Position numbers and translations under genes: made by a program. Positions 49,002 through 61,871 of a stretch of DNA of 64,000 nt are shown one piece after another. This DNA comes from Cristatella mucedo. Taxonomy: Eukaryota; Bryozoa; Phylactolaemata; Cristatellidae. Within the stretch, counting starts at the first letter, position 1; each line of letters opens with the position of its first letter. Under the pieces are notes generated by a model. That model saw nothing but the letters and a program-made list of their open reading frames with translations. It was not told where the DNA came from and did no database searches. Location of the stretch: positions 114,501 through 178,500 of the forward strand of contig WPIO01000035.1 in the NCBI GenBank assembly GCA_009760855.2, written 5' to 3'.

Positions 49002-50309
49002 TCGGGACGCGGCGGCACACGACCGGGTGACGCCCACTGTCACTCAAAGCGCGCGGCAGCACGCGACCGCGCTAGGCTACCACAATAGCGGCGGCTGCCG
49101 CGCGTGCGCCGCGGCAGTGGCGGCGGCGGCGGAGGCGGCGGTGGTGGCCGCCATCGCTGCCCGAGAGCCCCACCCCTAAGCAAACAGCCGGCTACTCGGA
49201 GCGAGGCAGCGATTTAATTACCGATCGGTCATGAGCGCGCCGCCGCCGCCGCCGCCGCCGCGTCCGGCTCGCGTCAAAGGGCTTTTCCGCTTCGGCGGCG
49301 TCGCGCTAGCTCGCGGGCCGCCGAAGACGCTGCCGCGGACGCGCCGGTTCGCGAAAGCCCGTGGGGCAGGCCGGGGTCGCGAGCGTCCCGAACCGACGGC
49401 GGCTTTTTATGATCCGAGACGGCCGACAGCGGCGATGTTAATTAATCCGCACTTATTTACTTTGCCGTGATCTATCTCTGATAATTTGCCGCTCGATTGC
49501 TGAACGGTTCGCCGGCGAGACCGCTCAGAGCCGCGCCGCCCCAACGGCGCGGGGCGAGGCTGGGCGGGGCGGGGCGGCGTGGCGGCGCGACGCGGCGATG
49601 GGAGGGTAGGCGACGGCCCACGACCGCGTAGCTAGCCGGCTAGCTAGCTCTCCTCCGCTGCGCGCGCGAGCGGCGCGAAAGGCACCGACGCCTTTCCAGC
49701 GCGCGTGCGGGGCGGCAGCGACGGCTGCTCTGCACGCTCGCCTGCGGCCGATCGTCCGGAAGCCGAGCGGGCCGAGCGGGCCGAGCGCCGCCGCCTCGGG
49801 GGCGTTGGAGGGCGGGAGCTGACTGCGGGACGTGATGCGAGCGAACGCGCGCGCGCTGGACTTTTTCCTCTCCTTTTTCCTCTCCATCTTTGCCTCCCTC
49901 CGTCGATAAGCCCCGCGCGGCTCATCGCGTCGCCTTCGCCGCGGTGCGCGACTATGCCCCCACCCTCGTTCTCGGCCTCGGCTCGGACGAGTGCAAGTGC
50001 TCTCGATGCCATTAGTTGGTTATTCCGCCGGGCTGAAGCGCCGCTCGGAGCGGCCGCCGCCGGCGCGACCGGTCGCTCGCCCGCCGCGCCTTTCCGCAGC
50101 GACCAGTGCGAAAGCCGCAAGCGAAGCCGCAAGGCGCCGCCGCGCCTGCAGCGCCCGGCGGCCCTCGGACGGGCGCTCGCCGCCATTGAAGAAGCGGCGG
50201 AGAGCCGCCGCGAGCGGAGCCCGGAGCTGCTGTGCCGATGAGTGGCCCCAGAGTGGCTTAAGCGATTCGCGCAGGGCGGCCCTGAGCGAAGTGACACGGT
50301 CGAGATCGC

Positions 50310-50345
50310 GGCGCGCCTCGCACGCGCGCGCGTGCGAGGCGCGCC
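50310..50345. repeat. Perfect 36-bp GC palindrome
   Basis: The sequence GGCGCGCCTCGCACGCGC reads into its exact reverse complement with no spacer. The centre is alternating CG, which favours Z-DNA or cruciform forms. Confidence 0.95.
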
Positions 50346-51152
50346 CTGGCCGAGAGCCCGCGTCGCTCGCGGGCCCGGGAGGCGTGCGGGCGTGCGCCCG
50401 CCCGCGGCGCTCGGGCCCGCCCCTCCCTCCCCCGCGGGCGACGCGTGCTCCTCCGAGGGCAGCGAGGACGCGGATGCCAGACCGCGCCACGGCGACTGTC
50501 ACGTTCAAGCGTCGCTGCACTCGTGGCCGCACCGCGCGGCGGCACGTGCTGGCGTTGAGGAGCGGCGCGCGCTGTGCCGCGCTCACTGTTCGCTCCTTTG
50601 CTCCGGATTGATATCTCCAGCCTTTTTGGGGGGGGGCGGCTGCTTCAATCGGGACCCATTTGGCGCAGGCTAGGTGCAGTGCGGTAAACAAGCGAGGGCA
50701 CTTTATTAAAGATGCCCGTCATTCTCTATTCGTCATTCTCTATTCTCTATTCGCGCAAACCGAACTGTGAAATTCTTCAGCCAAATCGCCCCGCTGTCAG
50801 TCGCGCTGCGGCGGCGGCGACAGCAGATCAATAGAGAAGAGCGGTGCGAGCCCGGTGCGGAGCGGCCATAAAGCTCTTTGTCGTTTTATTATACTCGGCT
50901 CGGCGGCCGACGACGGCGGCCGGCGGCGGCGGCGGCGGGCCCGACCTCGGCCCCATCGGTAGCGCTTCCGTCGGCCCGGTGCACCCTCAGGAGTAGCTAT
51001 CGAGTAGCCGTCGCCGTCTCAACCGATCCTCCGCGGTGTACGGCAATGCGTGGGCGGCGACAGCGGCGGGGCGCCGCCGCCGTTGGGGGCACGGATCTCG
51101 CTTTGCGAGCGTATGCGCTCGCGAGCGGCGCGACGTCGGCTCCGGCCGGCGT

Positions 51153-51194
51153 AGCGTTCATACGCTGCTCTGGGCCGAGCAGCGTATGAACGCT
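51153..51194. repeat. Hairpin: 18-bp arms, 6-base loop
   Basis: AGCGTTCATACGCTGCTC, loop TGGGCC, then the exact reverse complement ending at 51194. The (GA)n tract starts directly after it. Confidence 0.95.
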
Positions 51195-51396
<202 letters not shown>

Positions 51397-52073
51397 CCAA
51401 ATAAAGGGACCGTCCCGCGCAGCCCGATAGATCAATGATCGATCGATCGCCGGCCACGACAAATTACGACACGGCTGCTCGATTGAATCGGGCGGCTGCG
51501 GCACCTCTCAGAACGCTCGCGCGTGCCATCGGCGGATTGCTTTATTTCGCTGCTGGGCAGCGGCTGAATCCTTCGTCGCGCCGGCTGCACCTTGTAGGCG
51601 ACGCGCTCGCGCGCAGAGTGCGACGTCTCTCGACTTTCTTGGCCAGCGCCGTCGTCGTTGGCTCAGCGTCGAGCGTCGGACGGCGTCGCAGACGCCAGCG
51701 CCTCCGGCGCAGCCCGAGAGCGTCGACGCGCGCGATTGGATAAGGCGGGCACCTGCTCGCGCGTCGATAAGTCCGCATAGAAGGCGGGGAGCCGGGGGAA
51801 CGTGGCCGACGGCACCTGCGCGTCTTCGAGAGGGCTTTGTCGCCGGCTGAGATTACCATAACATTAGTTGTGTGCGTGGCTTCATTGTGATACCTCGTCC
51901 AGGGCTGCCCATTGTTGAATGGATATTAAGGAGGGTAAATGCTAATGGCGGCGGCGAGGGCCAGTAAAGACAGACCGGGTATTGAAAGGAGTCGCGTGGC
52001 ATCGCTGCGAATGATGAAGAGGCTAATTTAGCCCCGCTCCGCCTGGCTCGCACGCGCCGGCGGGCGGCGCTGC

Positions 52074-52222
52074 GGCTCGACGCAGCGGCTCGGCGCAGCG
52101 GCTCGGCGCAGCGGCTCGGCGCAGCGGCTCGGCGCAGCGGCTCGGCGCAGCGGCTCGGCGCAGCGGCTCGGCGCAGCGGCTCGGCGCAGCGGCTCGGCGC
52201 AGCGGCTCGGCGCAGCGGCTCA
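52074..52222. repeat. 13-bp tandem repeat, about 11 copies
   Basis: Unit GGCTCGGCGCAGC at 52087, 52100, and every 13 bases to about 52220. The copies look almost identical. Confidence 0.96.
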
Positions 52223-52913
52223 GCGAGCTCGTCGCTCGGTTCCGCTAACCAAATCGGCCGCTAGCCGCTCGGCTTCGCGCGGTGGCATGGCAGCGAGTGG
52301 CAGAGGCGTCGCTTGCGCGGGACGCTTCCCCGCTCCCTCCCTCGCGCCGCGCGAGAGCCGTCGTCGCGCAGGTGAGGACGCGACGAAACGGAGGAAGCCC
52401 GCGAGCGCTGCAGCGCGCCCCAGGTCCAGACCCATCGGCCAGCCGAGTGCTGGCCGCACAAGCGTGGCCGCGGCGAGACAGAATGCGGCCGAGCAGCGGA
52501 CGGCCGGATGCACGCGCAGCAGATCGCCATAGAGCGCTGCTGTCTAGGCGACGTCGTAGCGTCGGAGAGCGACGAAGGCGAGCTCTGCCGTCGTGAGGAG
52601 TCGAATTACGCGAGCCTCCGATCCTCGTCGCTGAAAAACAGCTCTGCGAGGATCGATTATAGGGAAGCGCAGCCAGTCGCAGGCGCAAGCTGAGCTGGCG
52701 CTAGGGGGGCGTGTCAGTCCAGCCAATCAGAGGAGCTGCGACTGCATGCGTCTGCCGCTGGCCGCTGGCTTCTCGCCACTCGAGCTCAGCGGAGTGCAAT
52801 ACTCAAGGAATGAGGTTAGGGATAGCGTATCTAGTGACAGAAACAGGACAGATAGACAGGGAGACAGACAAACCTACAGACTGTGACTGTGACTGTGTCA
52901 GGAATGGCGAGGG

Positions 52914-53206
<293 letters not shown>

Positions 53207-54345
53207 AAGATTTGAGAGGGGCGAGAGAAGATAATGAGAAGGAGGGAAGGATGAAGAATTAAAATCTCCGTAGCCCAGACCGATTTATAAAGCACCTGCA
53301 TAGCCAGACCGGCTTTGGTACTGAATTAACGACGTCGCACCGCTAAACAAACTATAGACGCAAGCTAAAGTATCTCCTGCCAGGCGAACGGCTGTCAGAG
53401 TGAGCGCAAAAGCAGGCAATCGTCGGCTGTATTCGTGTACGCTGCACACCCGGCTTGCGGGATATGCGCAGCAACGGTACTGCCTGTACCTAGTACTGAG
53501 ATCGTTCGCGCTACCTACTGTACGGCGCTGTGTGATATGCGCAACGCGAGAGAAATAAATGCGTCATAGGACGTGCCTTTTGCGTGCAGACTTCCTGCCA
53601 CCTTTCAATAACGCTTACTGCGGCTATCCGCGCTGCTGTGGGCGGACCTAGGTAACTATCACGCTAGCGCTCAGGCCCAAGTACCGAGCGGCCCGGCAGG
53701 AAAGATGGAAGCCACGACGCCGAGCAGCCAAGGGCGAAAGTAAAGGGTTTGATTCGGACCCCGAGATTCTGCCTGAAGCGGCGGAAGTAGCTGTAAGCGG
53801 AAGTAGCTGGCGCTGTCTCGCGGAGTTCGGTGAACGTCGCTCGCTCGCTCGCTTTCGCTTTCGCTTCGTCTCGGCAGAGATTTTTGTATTTATTATCCCG
53901 GCCGCGACAATTGCAGCGCGAAAACATCGTTTGGCATTGGCTTGAGCGTCGTGGCCAGACAAAAAGTTCTCGGAACGACGCAAATGCTCCGTCGGCGGCT
54001 CGCGGCGGCCCTGCTAGCGCCAACGATCCGCTCTCGCCCCGCTTTATCGAGAAGGACGCCGGCGCCGTCTGCAACGAGCGACGTCTGCAATCTAAGAGTG
54101 TAATGGGCATCGATAATGGGCGTCCGGAGCCCGGATACACGGCGCGCGAGCTGGCGCGCGCGCTCGGGTTTCCTCCGAGGACAAAGGCGAGCAGTGTAGG
54201 CCGCATTGTACCTCGGCGATCTGTACCCTTTAGGTGGGTCGGATGTCAATTACCCGAAATACTTCAATTGCACATTCGCTCTTCGAGACACTGCAACCCA
54301 CTCCCGCACAGCTATTCATTCCCCTCACCCTGTTTCTTTTTCCGT

Positions 54346-54534
54346 CTCGATCTCTCTCGCGCGAGCACAGTCTCCTCGATCTCGTTCCCTCGCTCAGCCT
54401 CTCTCACACACACATTCTCTCTCTCTCTCTCTCTCACATTCACTAGCTCTCCTCACTCTCGCGACCTCTCTCTCCTCGGTCCCACCTCTCTCTCGCGCTC
54501 TCACTCTCCCTCTCTCTCTTTCTCTCTCTTTCTT

Positions 54535-54572
<38 letters not shown>

Positions 54573-54600
54573 CCTCTTTCTCTCTCTCTCTCTCTGCGTG
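54346..54600. repeat. CT-rich low-complexity region
   Basis: Imperfect (CT)n with CACA and CCTC interruptions, less regular than the other tracts, so probably older. Confidence 0.9.
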
Positions 54601-54689
54601 ATCTCTCTGCTTTCGCTCTCCGAATGTCAACTGTTACTGAATTCCTGAGTCGCCTACTTTAAGCTATGAATCATTAAGAGCCCCGTGCG

Positions 54690-54840
54690 TGTCTAACCAT
54701 GTTATGCTTGCTGACATTGAGCACGGCTCTACACTAACAGTTCGACCATGCTTTCTTTGCAGCAAATGTAAAGTGCCTACAAAGAGATTGAGTTCTCTGA
54801 GGGCGCTATAACAAATGCATTAATATTATTATAAACAAAA
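54690..54840 (+). repeat. LINE 3' end
   Basis: ACCATGTTATGCTTGCTGAC, TTGCAGCAAATGTAAAGTGC CTACAAAGAGATTGAGTTC, then GGGCGCTATAACAAATGCAT TAATATTATTATA. Tail complete, upstream part missing. Confidence 0.8.
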
Positions 54841-55049
54841 GTTCAGACTTACCTACTTACATAAGGATAAAAGTGCGAAGGGAGTGAGTCCATGAGCTTG
54901 CGACATGAACCCGCCTCTATTTCTGTCACTTCTACTTGCTTCTGTCTGCACAATGAGACGCTGAAAACCGGTTGGTGCAAATTGCTTGCTTGACGTGAAC
55001 ATCGAAACTATCCTATTACACCACATCTCACCGACCTGCACTGACTGCC

Positions 55050-55395
55050 ATCAAGCAGGTCATCGACCTTGCGAGACCATGCTTTCAGTGCTCGTGCTCC
55101 CAAAGCTCGGAACTCACTACCGACTGAAATCACGACATCCCTTTACTTTCGACATTTAAGGAGAAGCTTAAACTCACTTGTTGTCACGACATTTGCTGAA
55201 ATTGGGAGAATTGTCTTTGTGTGCTAATGCGTGCTGACACTGTTCATTTTATCACTAACCAACTGGCATGATTTCTTTCTCTCTCAATATTTATATCAAC
55301 ATATTCCCTATGTAAAGCTCTAGACTTAGATTTGTTCTCTTGTGGTGCTATACAGGTGTTTTAATTTAATCATTACTATTATTGTTATTAGAGTG
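55050..55395 (+). mobile_element. LINE 3'-end fragment
   Basis: Conceptual translation includes AFSARAPKLWNSLPTEITTS then a diverged TFKRKLKT-like segment. The tail is TGTAAAGCTCTAGACTTAGA, GTGGTGCTATACAGGTG and mixed ATT repeats. The CTGACACTGTTCAT motif is conserved as in other copies. Confidence 0.8.
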
Positions 55396-56164
55396 AAATC
55401 CACAAATGGCATGAACAATAAAGGGATGGTCAAAAATGAAAAAGGTCATAACAATTTTTAAATTTTATTCAGTTAGGTCAAAAAATTGCCTTCTGAGAGA
55501 ACTGCATGCCCTCTTATGAAGCGCGTGCCAAAACTATCCGAGCCGCCGCCGTGCTGCGCGCCAGCTGTTTCTGCTTGTGTAGCTAGCGCAGCGTCCTGCC
55601 ATTGATGTTTGCCTCACCTGCAGCAGGCGACTCTCGGGCAGTTGACTCCTCGGCGCAGCGTCCGCCGCCGGCCTTTGATGTAGGGGCAGTTGCCCGCCGC
55701 CGCAGCTCTGCACTCCCTCAACTGCGACGAGTCAGTGCATGCGTCGCATGTGCGTACGTGCGTGCGCGGTAATAAACGGAGAGGAGGAGTCTATTTCCCG
55801 CGCGCGCGTCTGCGCCGGTGCCTCCTCCCGAGACTCCGCATGAACTGGCGCCGCCGGAAGTCGCAGTAACACTTCAGCGGCCAAGCCTCGTTTCCTGCGC
55901 TCTTCGCTTACTCCAACGACTCTATGGCCCGACGCAAAAGCCGCGCGTCGAGCGCGCGCGCGCGCGCGCGCGAACGCTCGCGCGAGTACAGAACGCTGCG
56001 GCTGCGCTCTACACGTCGCGCCGCGGAGATGCCTTCGTTAGCGACAAGAAAACGCTCTCGCGCGCCAGGCTGCTGCTGCTGCTTGTTCGGGCGCTCTGCT
56101 CTGGTCTGGCGGAGAAGGAAAGAGGAAGGAGAGCAGGGAAGGGAAGAAGACCGCATTAGCTCCA

Positions 56165-56975
56165 CAGTAAAGTAAAGTCTGCCTACTTTCAGCTACGTAA
56201 ACATTGCTGAAATTCGGGCGCGTTTAGACTGGGATGACACATCTAAATTAGTCCGTGCATTTTTTACGCCCATCTCGGCTTCTGTAACTCACTGCTTGCT
56301 GGTCTACTGGCCTGTGCACTCAGGTACGCTTACAGCTGGTGCACAACTCTCTCTGCAGCTGGGCCTGTCTGTCGTGAGCGTCGCAGTTGCCACATCACAT
56401 CACATCACTTCTCGCCGACCTGCACTGGCTACCAGGCAAGCAACGCATCAACTTAAAAAATTCTGTCACTCACTGTTACGTACCTTCATTCTTCGGCTCC
56501 AGCCTATCTCTCAGATCTACTCCCCCGCCTAAGGGCTAAGCATCGTACCCCTCGCTTTTAAGAGTCTAACCGTTTACCTATACCTCGCACATACCTTGAA
56601 TCCTTTGGAGATCGTGCCTTTAGTTTGTATGCTCCTAAAGTCTGCTGGAACTCTCTTCTGACTTGCGTCACGATATCCCTGACTTGTCCACATTTAAAAA
56701 AGCCACAAACGCATCTATCTATCACAGCATTCAGTGGGTCCCTGCTATTCGTCCTTTGTGTGCTAGTGCGTGCTGACACTGTGCATGCTGTCACTAACCA
56801 TACTTGATGTTGACCCTCTGCATGTCACGCTAACCAAGCTGTGCTTGTTGTCATTGAGCATGCTATCAATAACCATTCGATCGCGCTTACTTTTCAGCAA
56901 ATATAAAGTGCCTAGAAAGAGATACCGAGTCATCTGAGGGCGCTATATCAAACGTACTATTATTATTATTATTAT
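56165..56975 (+). mobile_element. LINE 3'-end fragment, longest 3' copy in the window
   Basis: Starts in the region after RT (SAYFQLRNIAEIRARLD then DDTSKLVRAF, matching SYFQLHNIAKIRACLD of the copy at 18490) and runs through the DFCNSLLAGL equivalent with small deletions. It then shows FGDRAFSLYAPKVCWNSLLT, the GACACTGTGCATGCTGTCAC motif and a complete tail AAAGTGCCTAGAAAGAGATA ... GGGCGCTATATCAAACGTAC followed by ATT repeats. Confidence 0.87.
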
Positions 56976-57652
56976 ACGGGGCGCCGGGCAAGCTTGGGCG
57001 GCGCGCTCCGCCGAAACGAAGCGCAGGCGCGATTTTCCGGATTAATTATGCACCCGACTTTTCTTCTTCTTTTTTTTTGGAAAAAGCAAACATGAGCTTA
57101 CACTAGAAGGAACTGCCGCTTGCCTAGCAGTCCCAGCTCTTTATCCTGCTCGTTTGGCCGCTCGTGGCGGCGAACGGCCGGTGCCGAGTACGTCAACGCG
57201 GCCACGCTTTCAATTTAGCCGACGACGACGAACCGTTGCTCGAAGCTGTGGGGCGCTGGCGCCGAACGCACCATGTCTCTCTATATTCGGCGTTCGCCTT
57301 CGAGTGCAGCTCTCACGGCACTGGCCCCGCGACGCAGGGCAGCCGTATTTCCTGTTCCGGTCGAGCGGCGAGCCGCTCGGAGGCCGCGCATGAATTCCGA
57401 CCAAGAGCCGGGGGGGGGACGGGAAAACTGAAGGCGGTCTTTCGAAGCACGAATTGCGCGCAGACGCTGTAGAATCCGGAGCTGGATCGTTCGAGCTAGC
57501 GCGCAGGCCAAGATCCTGTACTGTATCGGTGCGGCCGCGGGAGTCGCGTCGCGTGGAAGAGGCGGGAAGCGTCGCTCTGTAGCCCCGCAGCAGAAGCCGT
57601 CGCAGAAGCCGTCGGCGTCCGCGTGCGCCGCGCCCGTCCATGCGTCGCAGAA

Positions 57653-57828
57653 TTATGCGAACAGATTCGTTTTCAGCATCATCTCCACGAATTCTTCTCG
57701 GTCGATGTAGTTGTCTCCCTTGGCGTCCGCCGCGTAGAACATCTCTTGTATGTCGACGTCTCGGAGTCTGACGCCGTGCTCCTTGCACAGTGCCGTCAGC
57801 GTCTCGACTGTGATGCGCCCGTTTCGCT
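57653..57828 (-). CDS. EF-hand gene, terminal exon (EF3 loop end and EF4)
   Basis: Acceptor CTCATTGCAG|AG. It reads RNGRITVETLTALCKEHGVR then LRDVDIQEMFYAADAKGDNY and IDREEFVEMMLKTNLFA, stop. The open frame continues upstream of the acceptor without a stop for over 200 bases, but that part has no EF-hand likeness and breaks the loop, so the acceptor at 57829 is preferred. Confidence 0.88.
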
Positions 57829-60800
57829 CTGCAATGAGGCCTGCAACTTCGTATCGAGCTTTTTCTGCCTTCGCGAGAAAGAGACCGCATAGTGCCCACC
57901 CCACCCACCCACCCACCCCCCCTGCGGCGTGAATCCGCTTATCCTGCCTGACGGCGAGCCAGCGGCGAAAGTTTTTCTTAGACGGTATCTTAAAACGAGG
58001 CTGGCGAAAGTCCAACAGGCCCGCTCCGCGACGACGTAGGGGAAGCCCCGGTGGCACTACAAAAATGGCAGCGACTGATGGACTGCATGCCGGCTATGAA
58101 TGCTGGGATTTAGCGGTAGTAGGCGGTTTTTCCGGAACTCGAGGCAAGAATCGATGCATTCCCTAAGATTCGTCGCTTTCATCGGTACCGCCTTAGGAAA
58201 AATATTCATATCAACAATCGGATTCATCAGCAGACGAGTTTTCAGAACTGAAGGTAGGCGATCAAGCTAAAGGTCGTGTGCTTAGTTGGTGCTGCATTTA
58301 GTTACATGCATGTCAACCGTCCCTGCTGTACAAGACGCAGCCGGTGGTCATTTTCTGCATATGAGTAGATGCAGCCACTGGAAGCGCAAGCATAACCGAA
58401 GTTAATTGTGGCCTGCTTTTAGTTTGGCAGTGTTAAAGCAGGAAAAAGTCACACCGTGATGTCTGTACAGTCGGGTCCCGCGCTACGAACCTTATCCGTT
58501 CGCTGACCGGGTTTGCAGCCCGGGTCTTGGGTAATCCGGATAGGAATTTCCCACTGAGTACTAGGGGAATAATTTTAATTCTTTCCCGCTCCCGGCGAAA
58601 AATCGTTCTTGCATTAGAAATGGGAAAATACCTCAGATTTTCACAATTTTAAAACTGCCTGAAAATATTTAATAGAAGAATTAAGAATCAAGTGAAGATA
58701 AACGTGGTGTGCACAGAAAACCTAGCTGCGCAACAAACACATGAACAAAGTAAAAAAACAACAACAAAACCACTTAAACTGCAAAAAACGCACACAGAAG
58801 CACAGGCACGCCACGTGCTTCTTTTTCTGACCTTTTTTGGCTAAGCAACGAGAGGCAGCCATTTTTGTACGTTCTCGACTTTTCGCACGCGAGCGAACGC
58901 ACGTCTGCGAGCGCAGTTTCGCGCTCGGTCGGGGGAATGGCCAGCCTAGGCGACTTTACTGGCTAGCAGTCGTACCTAAGAAATCACTTGCCGACGAATC
59001 CTGTCGGGGATTCCGAGTACTCCGGGGGCTCCGTCTCCTCCGCTCATGGCGGGAAGCGTACTTTTTTTCACTCACAGAGGAGGTTGTAGCCTCACTCTCA
59101 CCCTCCGCCTTACGGTGGAATGGATCTGTAGCACCTTCAAGGCTCAATGTAGCGCTCAACAAATGGGTATGAATTATTTTGCCTTCCGGTGCTTAGGAAA
59201 TCTGTGACAGCCGATCCATTCGGAAGCTTTCTCACCACAGATACTCACTTGCTAACAAATAAGCTTCTACGGCAATCGAATCAGCACCTACGAGCCGATC
59301 GGGTCCGGTTCGCAACCCGGAACCGGGCTCTCAACACGAGTCCTGTTTCGCAACCCGGGTGTTCGTAACCTGAGACATTCGACCCGGGCGTTCGCCGCTC
59401 GGGTCCGTAAGTGGTTGCTCGCACTTGTCAATCGGTGCTCTCAGTATCCGCAGCATCCCATTCAATCTCTCTAATTCCACCCTGTCTCGTGCTATTTTGC
59501 CTAAGGCTCTTTCTCGCATTCTTATCGTGTCACTTCTCTACATGCCACCTGCGGACAATTTTTAGGTCGTCAACAATGGCAGCAGTTGAAGCAGTGGTGG
59601 GTGGTCTCCTGCTGGCTTCAACCGTCTCTGTGTGCTCACGGAAGTGTATGAGTCTATAGACCTAAGAGCACGAAAGCACCCAACGGATTCCTTCAAGGAG
59701 TGCGGCGCTGATACATATGAATTGACCGGAAAATTGAAAATGAGTGGCAGATTATTTTCTAGAAAATTGGCTATTACACACAGATTATTACGTTGTGAAC
59801 AGCTTCGCAGCTGCATAAAATTACTGACCGTCGTCTTTATCAATGATAGCTGGAAACAGTAGCATTGACTCACACTGTTCTGTCATAATAGATCATCAGG
59901 ATCAGCAATCCAGGAATAGTACACATTTTACTTCACTTCAAAAGTCATTAACTGCATCAGAAACTATCTATTCACGGTACCATGCTGGTTAGTGCCTAAC
60001 AATGATTCACTGTTGCTACTCGCGTACTTTACTGTCAAAGGAAGTACTCACCAAACGACACTTTCTTGAAAAACAGTCCTAAAGTAGCAATGATGCCATG
60101 CTGAGAATTTTACTTTCGCACTTAGAAGTTCATGTTGCTTGACTATTCGTTGGCAAGAGATGGAGGTTTGATACGTGCGGATGCTACTAAAGCGTTGCAA
60201 CGATCTCACACTCAATAGGGACGCATGCACTGTCTCATCTCCATTTTAAGCAGACTTAAGAGCTTGCGCCTATCGAGATATACGCGTACTGGCACGTATG
60301 TAAGATCAGGAGCCTTTTACTTTCTCTTCAAATAATGAGCTTCTAATTCGTTAATATAGTTATAATACGCAAATACAATCAGGGCACAAGTCTTTAGATG
60401 ATAGGGAACTATTTTTGTCAGTATATCATCGGTTAAGTCGATTCTCTACTTCAATTACACGATCCACTTTGAAACATGAACACATCAAAGAGAGCTAGAG
60501 ATGAAACGCAATGACGAAAAGGTCTCGACAGCTGCAACTTGTTGAGCAGCCAGCGAGCTCCTCGCTCTTCGCTGACTAGCGCGGAAAAGGCCAAAGGTCA
60601 CTCACCGAGGTCAAAGAGCTTAAACGACTTGTGCAGCTCCTCAACGTCATCTCGGTCATCGCCTTGCCTCTCTATCACGAATTCCAGGAATGTATTTAGG
60701 TTGCATTCCCTGCGTGAGAAATCCTTGATTACGTAGCACAATGTTCGTACTCGTGCCGCGCGTACTTCTGATGCATTGATCTCACTCGTCTGCAGAAGGT

Positions 60801-61423
60801 TACGAATTGCTTATGAAGATTTTAGCGCGTACTACTATTATATGTCAGGCTAGCATATACTTGAAAAGAAATCCCGGACAACTCCAGCTTTGCTTCGAAA
60901 GGGTCGAGTGCAAGCTCGTCGCCGAGCTGGTGAGCCCAGCAAGCTGACGGACCGTCGTGCATTTCTTTCTTAATCTTGAAAAATTTGCGTCGCAGGAAAA
61001 GGTTTTCTGCGGGGTTTGGCGACAATCACGTTCTCTCAGAGTTTCGTTATTGCCCCTGGGTCTTAGCCCAGGAGTAAGGCACTCGCTCTTCACGATCCAT
61101 GTCGTGGGTTCGAGCCCTGCAGTGGGCGATCCTTTATTGCTCACTTCAAGCGGCGGTGATAGCCGTTAGGGCCTTTCTGCCGCTATATGAAGGAGGCTGT
61201 TAAGTCAGCCACCTTCAACTCCAGTGCGACGATGAGCGGATTTCTCTGCTGTTTGTATCTCTCGATGCTATCTGCGATAATATATATTCTACATGATTCG
61301 CTCTCTTTGGTTGCAGATTTATCCGTATCGGCGCTTTCTCACTTTTGGTAATTTTTCACGTTATATCTTATTTCAACGAAATTGTAATTTTATTCTTTCA
61401 TGAAAGTGCATTTTGAAATTCGC

Positions 61424-61466
<43 letters not shown>

Positions 61467-61777
61467 TGCGGTTCTATTCCCATTTGCCAGCGCCAGCAAG
61501 CGAATCATCAGTGACTTCCGTTATCGGAACTCTCTTACCTGCATCAAAAATGATAGAGCTTGATTGCAAACACCTACTTTGTTGAGATGAGATCGGCGTA
61601 AATTTGATAAGAACTTAGATCTACATATGTGTTAGCATCAACTCTTCTAAAAGCCGATGTACGCACCGGTGTACGCACATACGCACGTCCCATGCACACA
61701 CTTCAAGGAGAAATGGAAGGCCTCATGAGACAATACATTTCAATGCGCCCGATGAGCTTCAAAGAAATATTGGCTTA

Positions 61778-61871
<94 letters not shown>

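Noticed and set aside
48899-49018. Upstream in-frame Met (MPPRPDHKYGG) as start of the ASCL protein
   Set aside because: The extension covers the TATA-like box CATAAATAC. MATLQLVPL gives a more plausible start.
49525-50691. Arg/Ala-rich open frames of 120-223 codons on both strands
   Set aside because: Explained by GC-rich composition; overlapping frames on both strands, no conserved motif.
57829-58057. Longer single-exon reading of the EF-hand terminal exon
   Set aside because: The upstream open part has no EF-hand character. The acceptor at 57829 rebuilds the third EF-hand in phase with 60606.
61400-61585. Short plus-strand frame with Ile/Tyr repeats
   Set aside because: Translation of a (TA)n tract.
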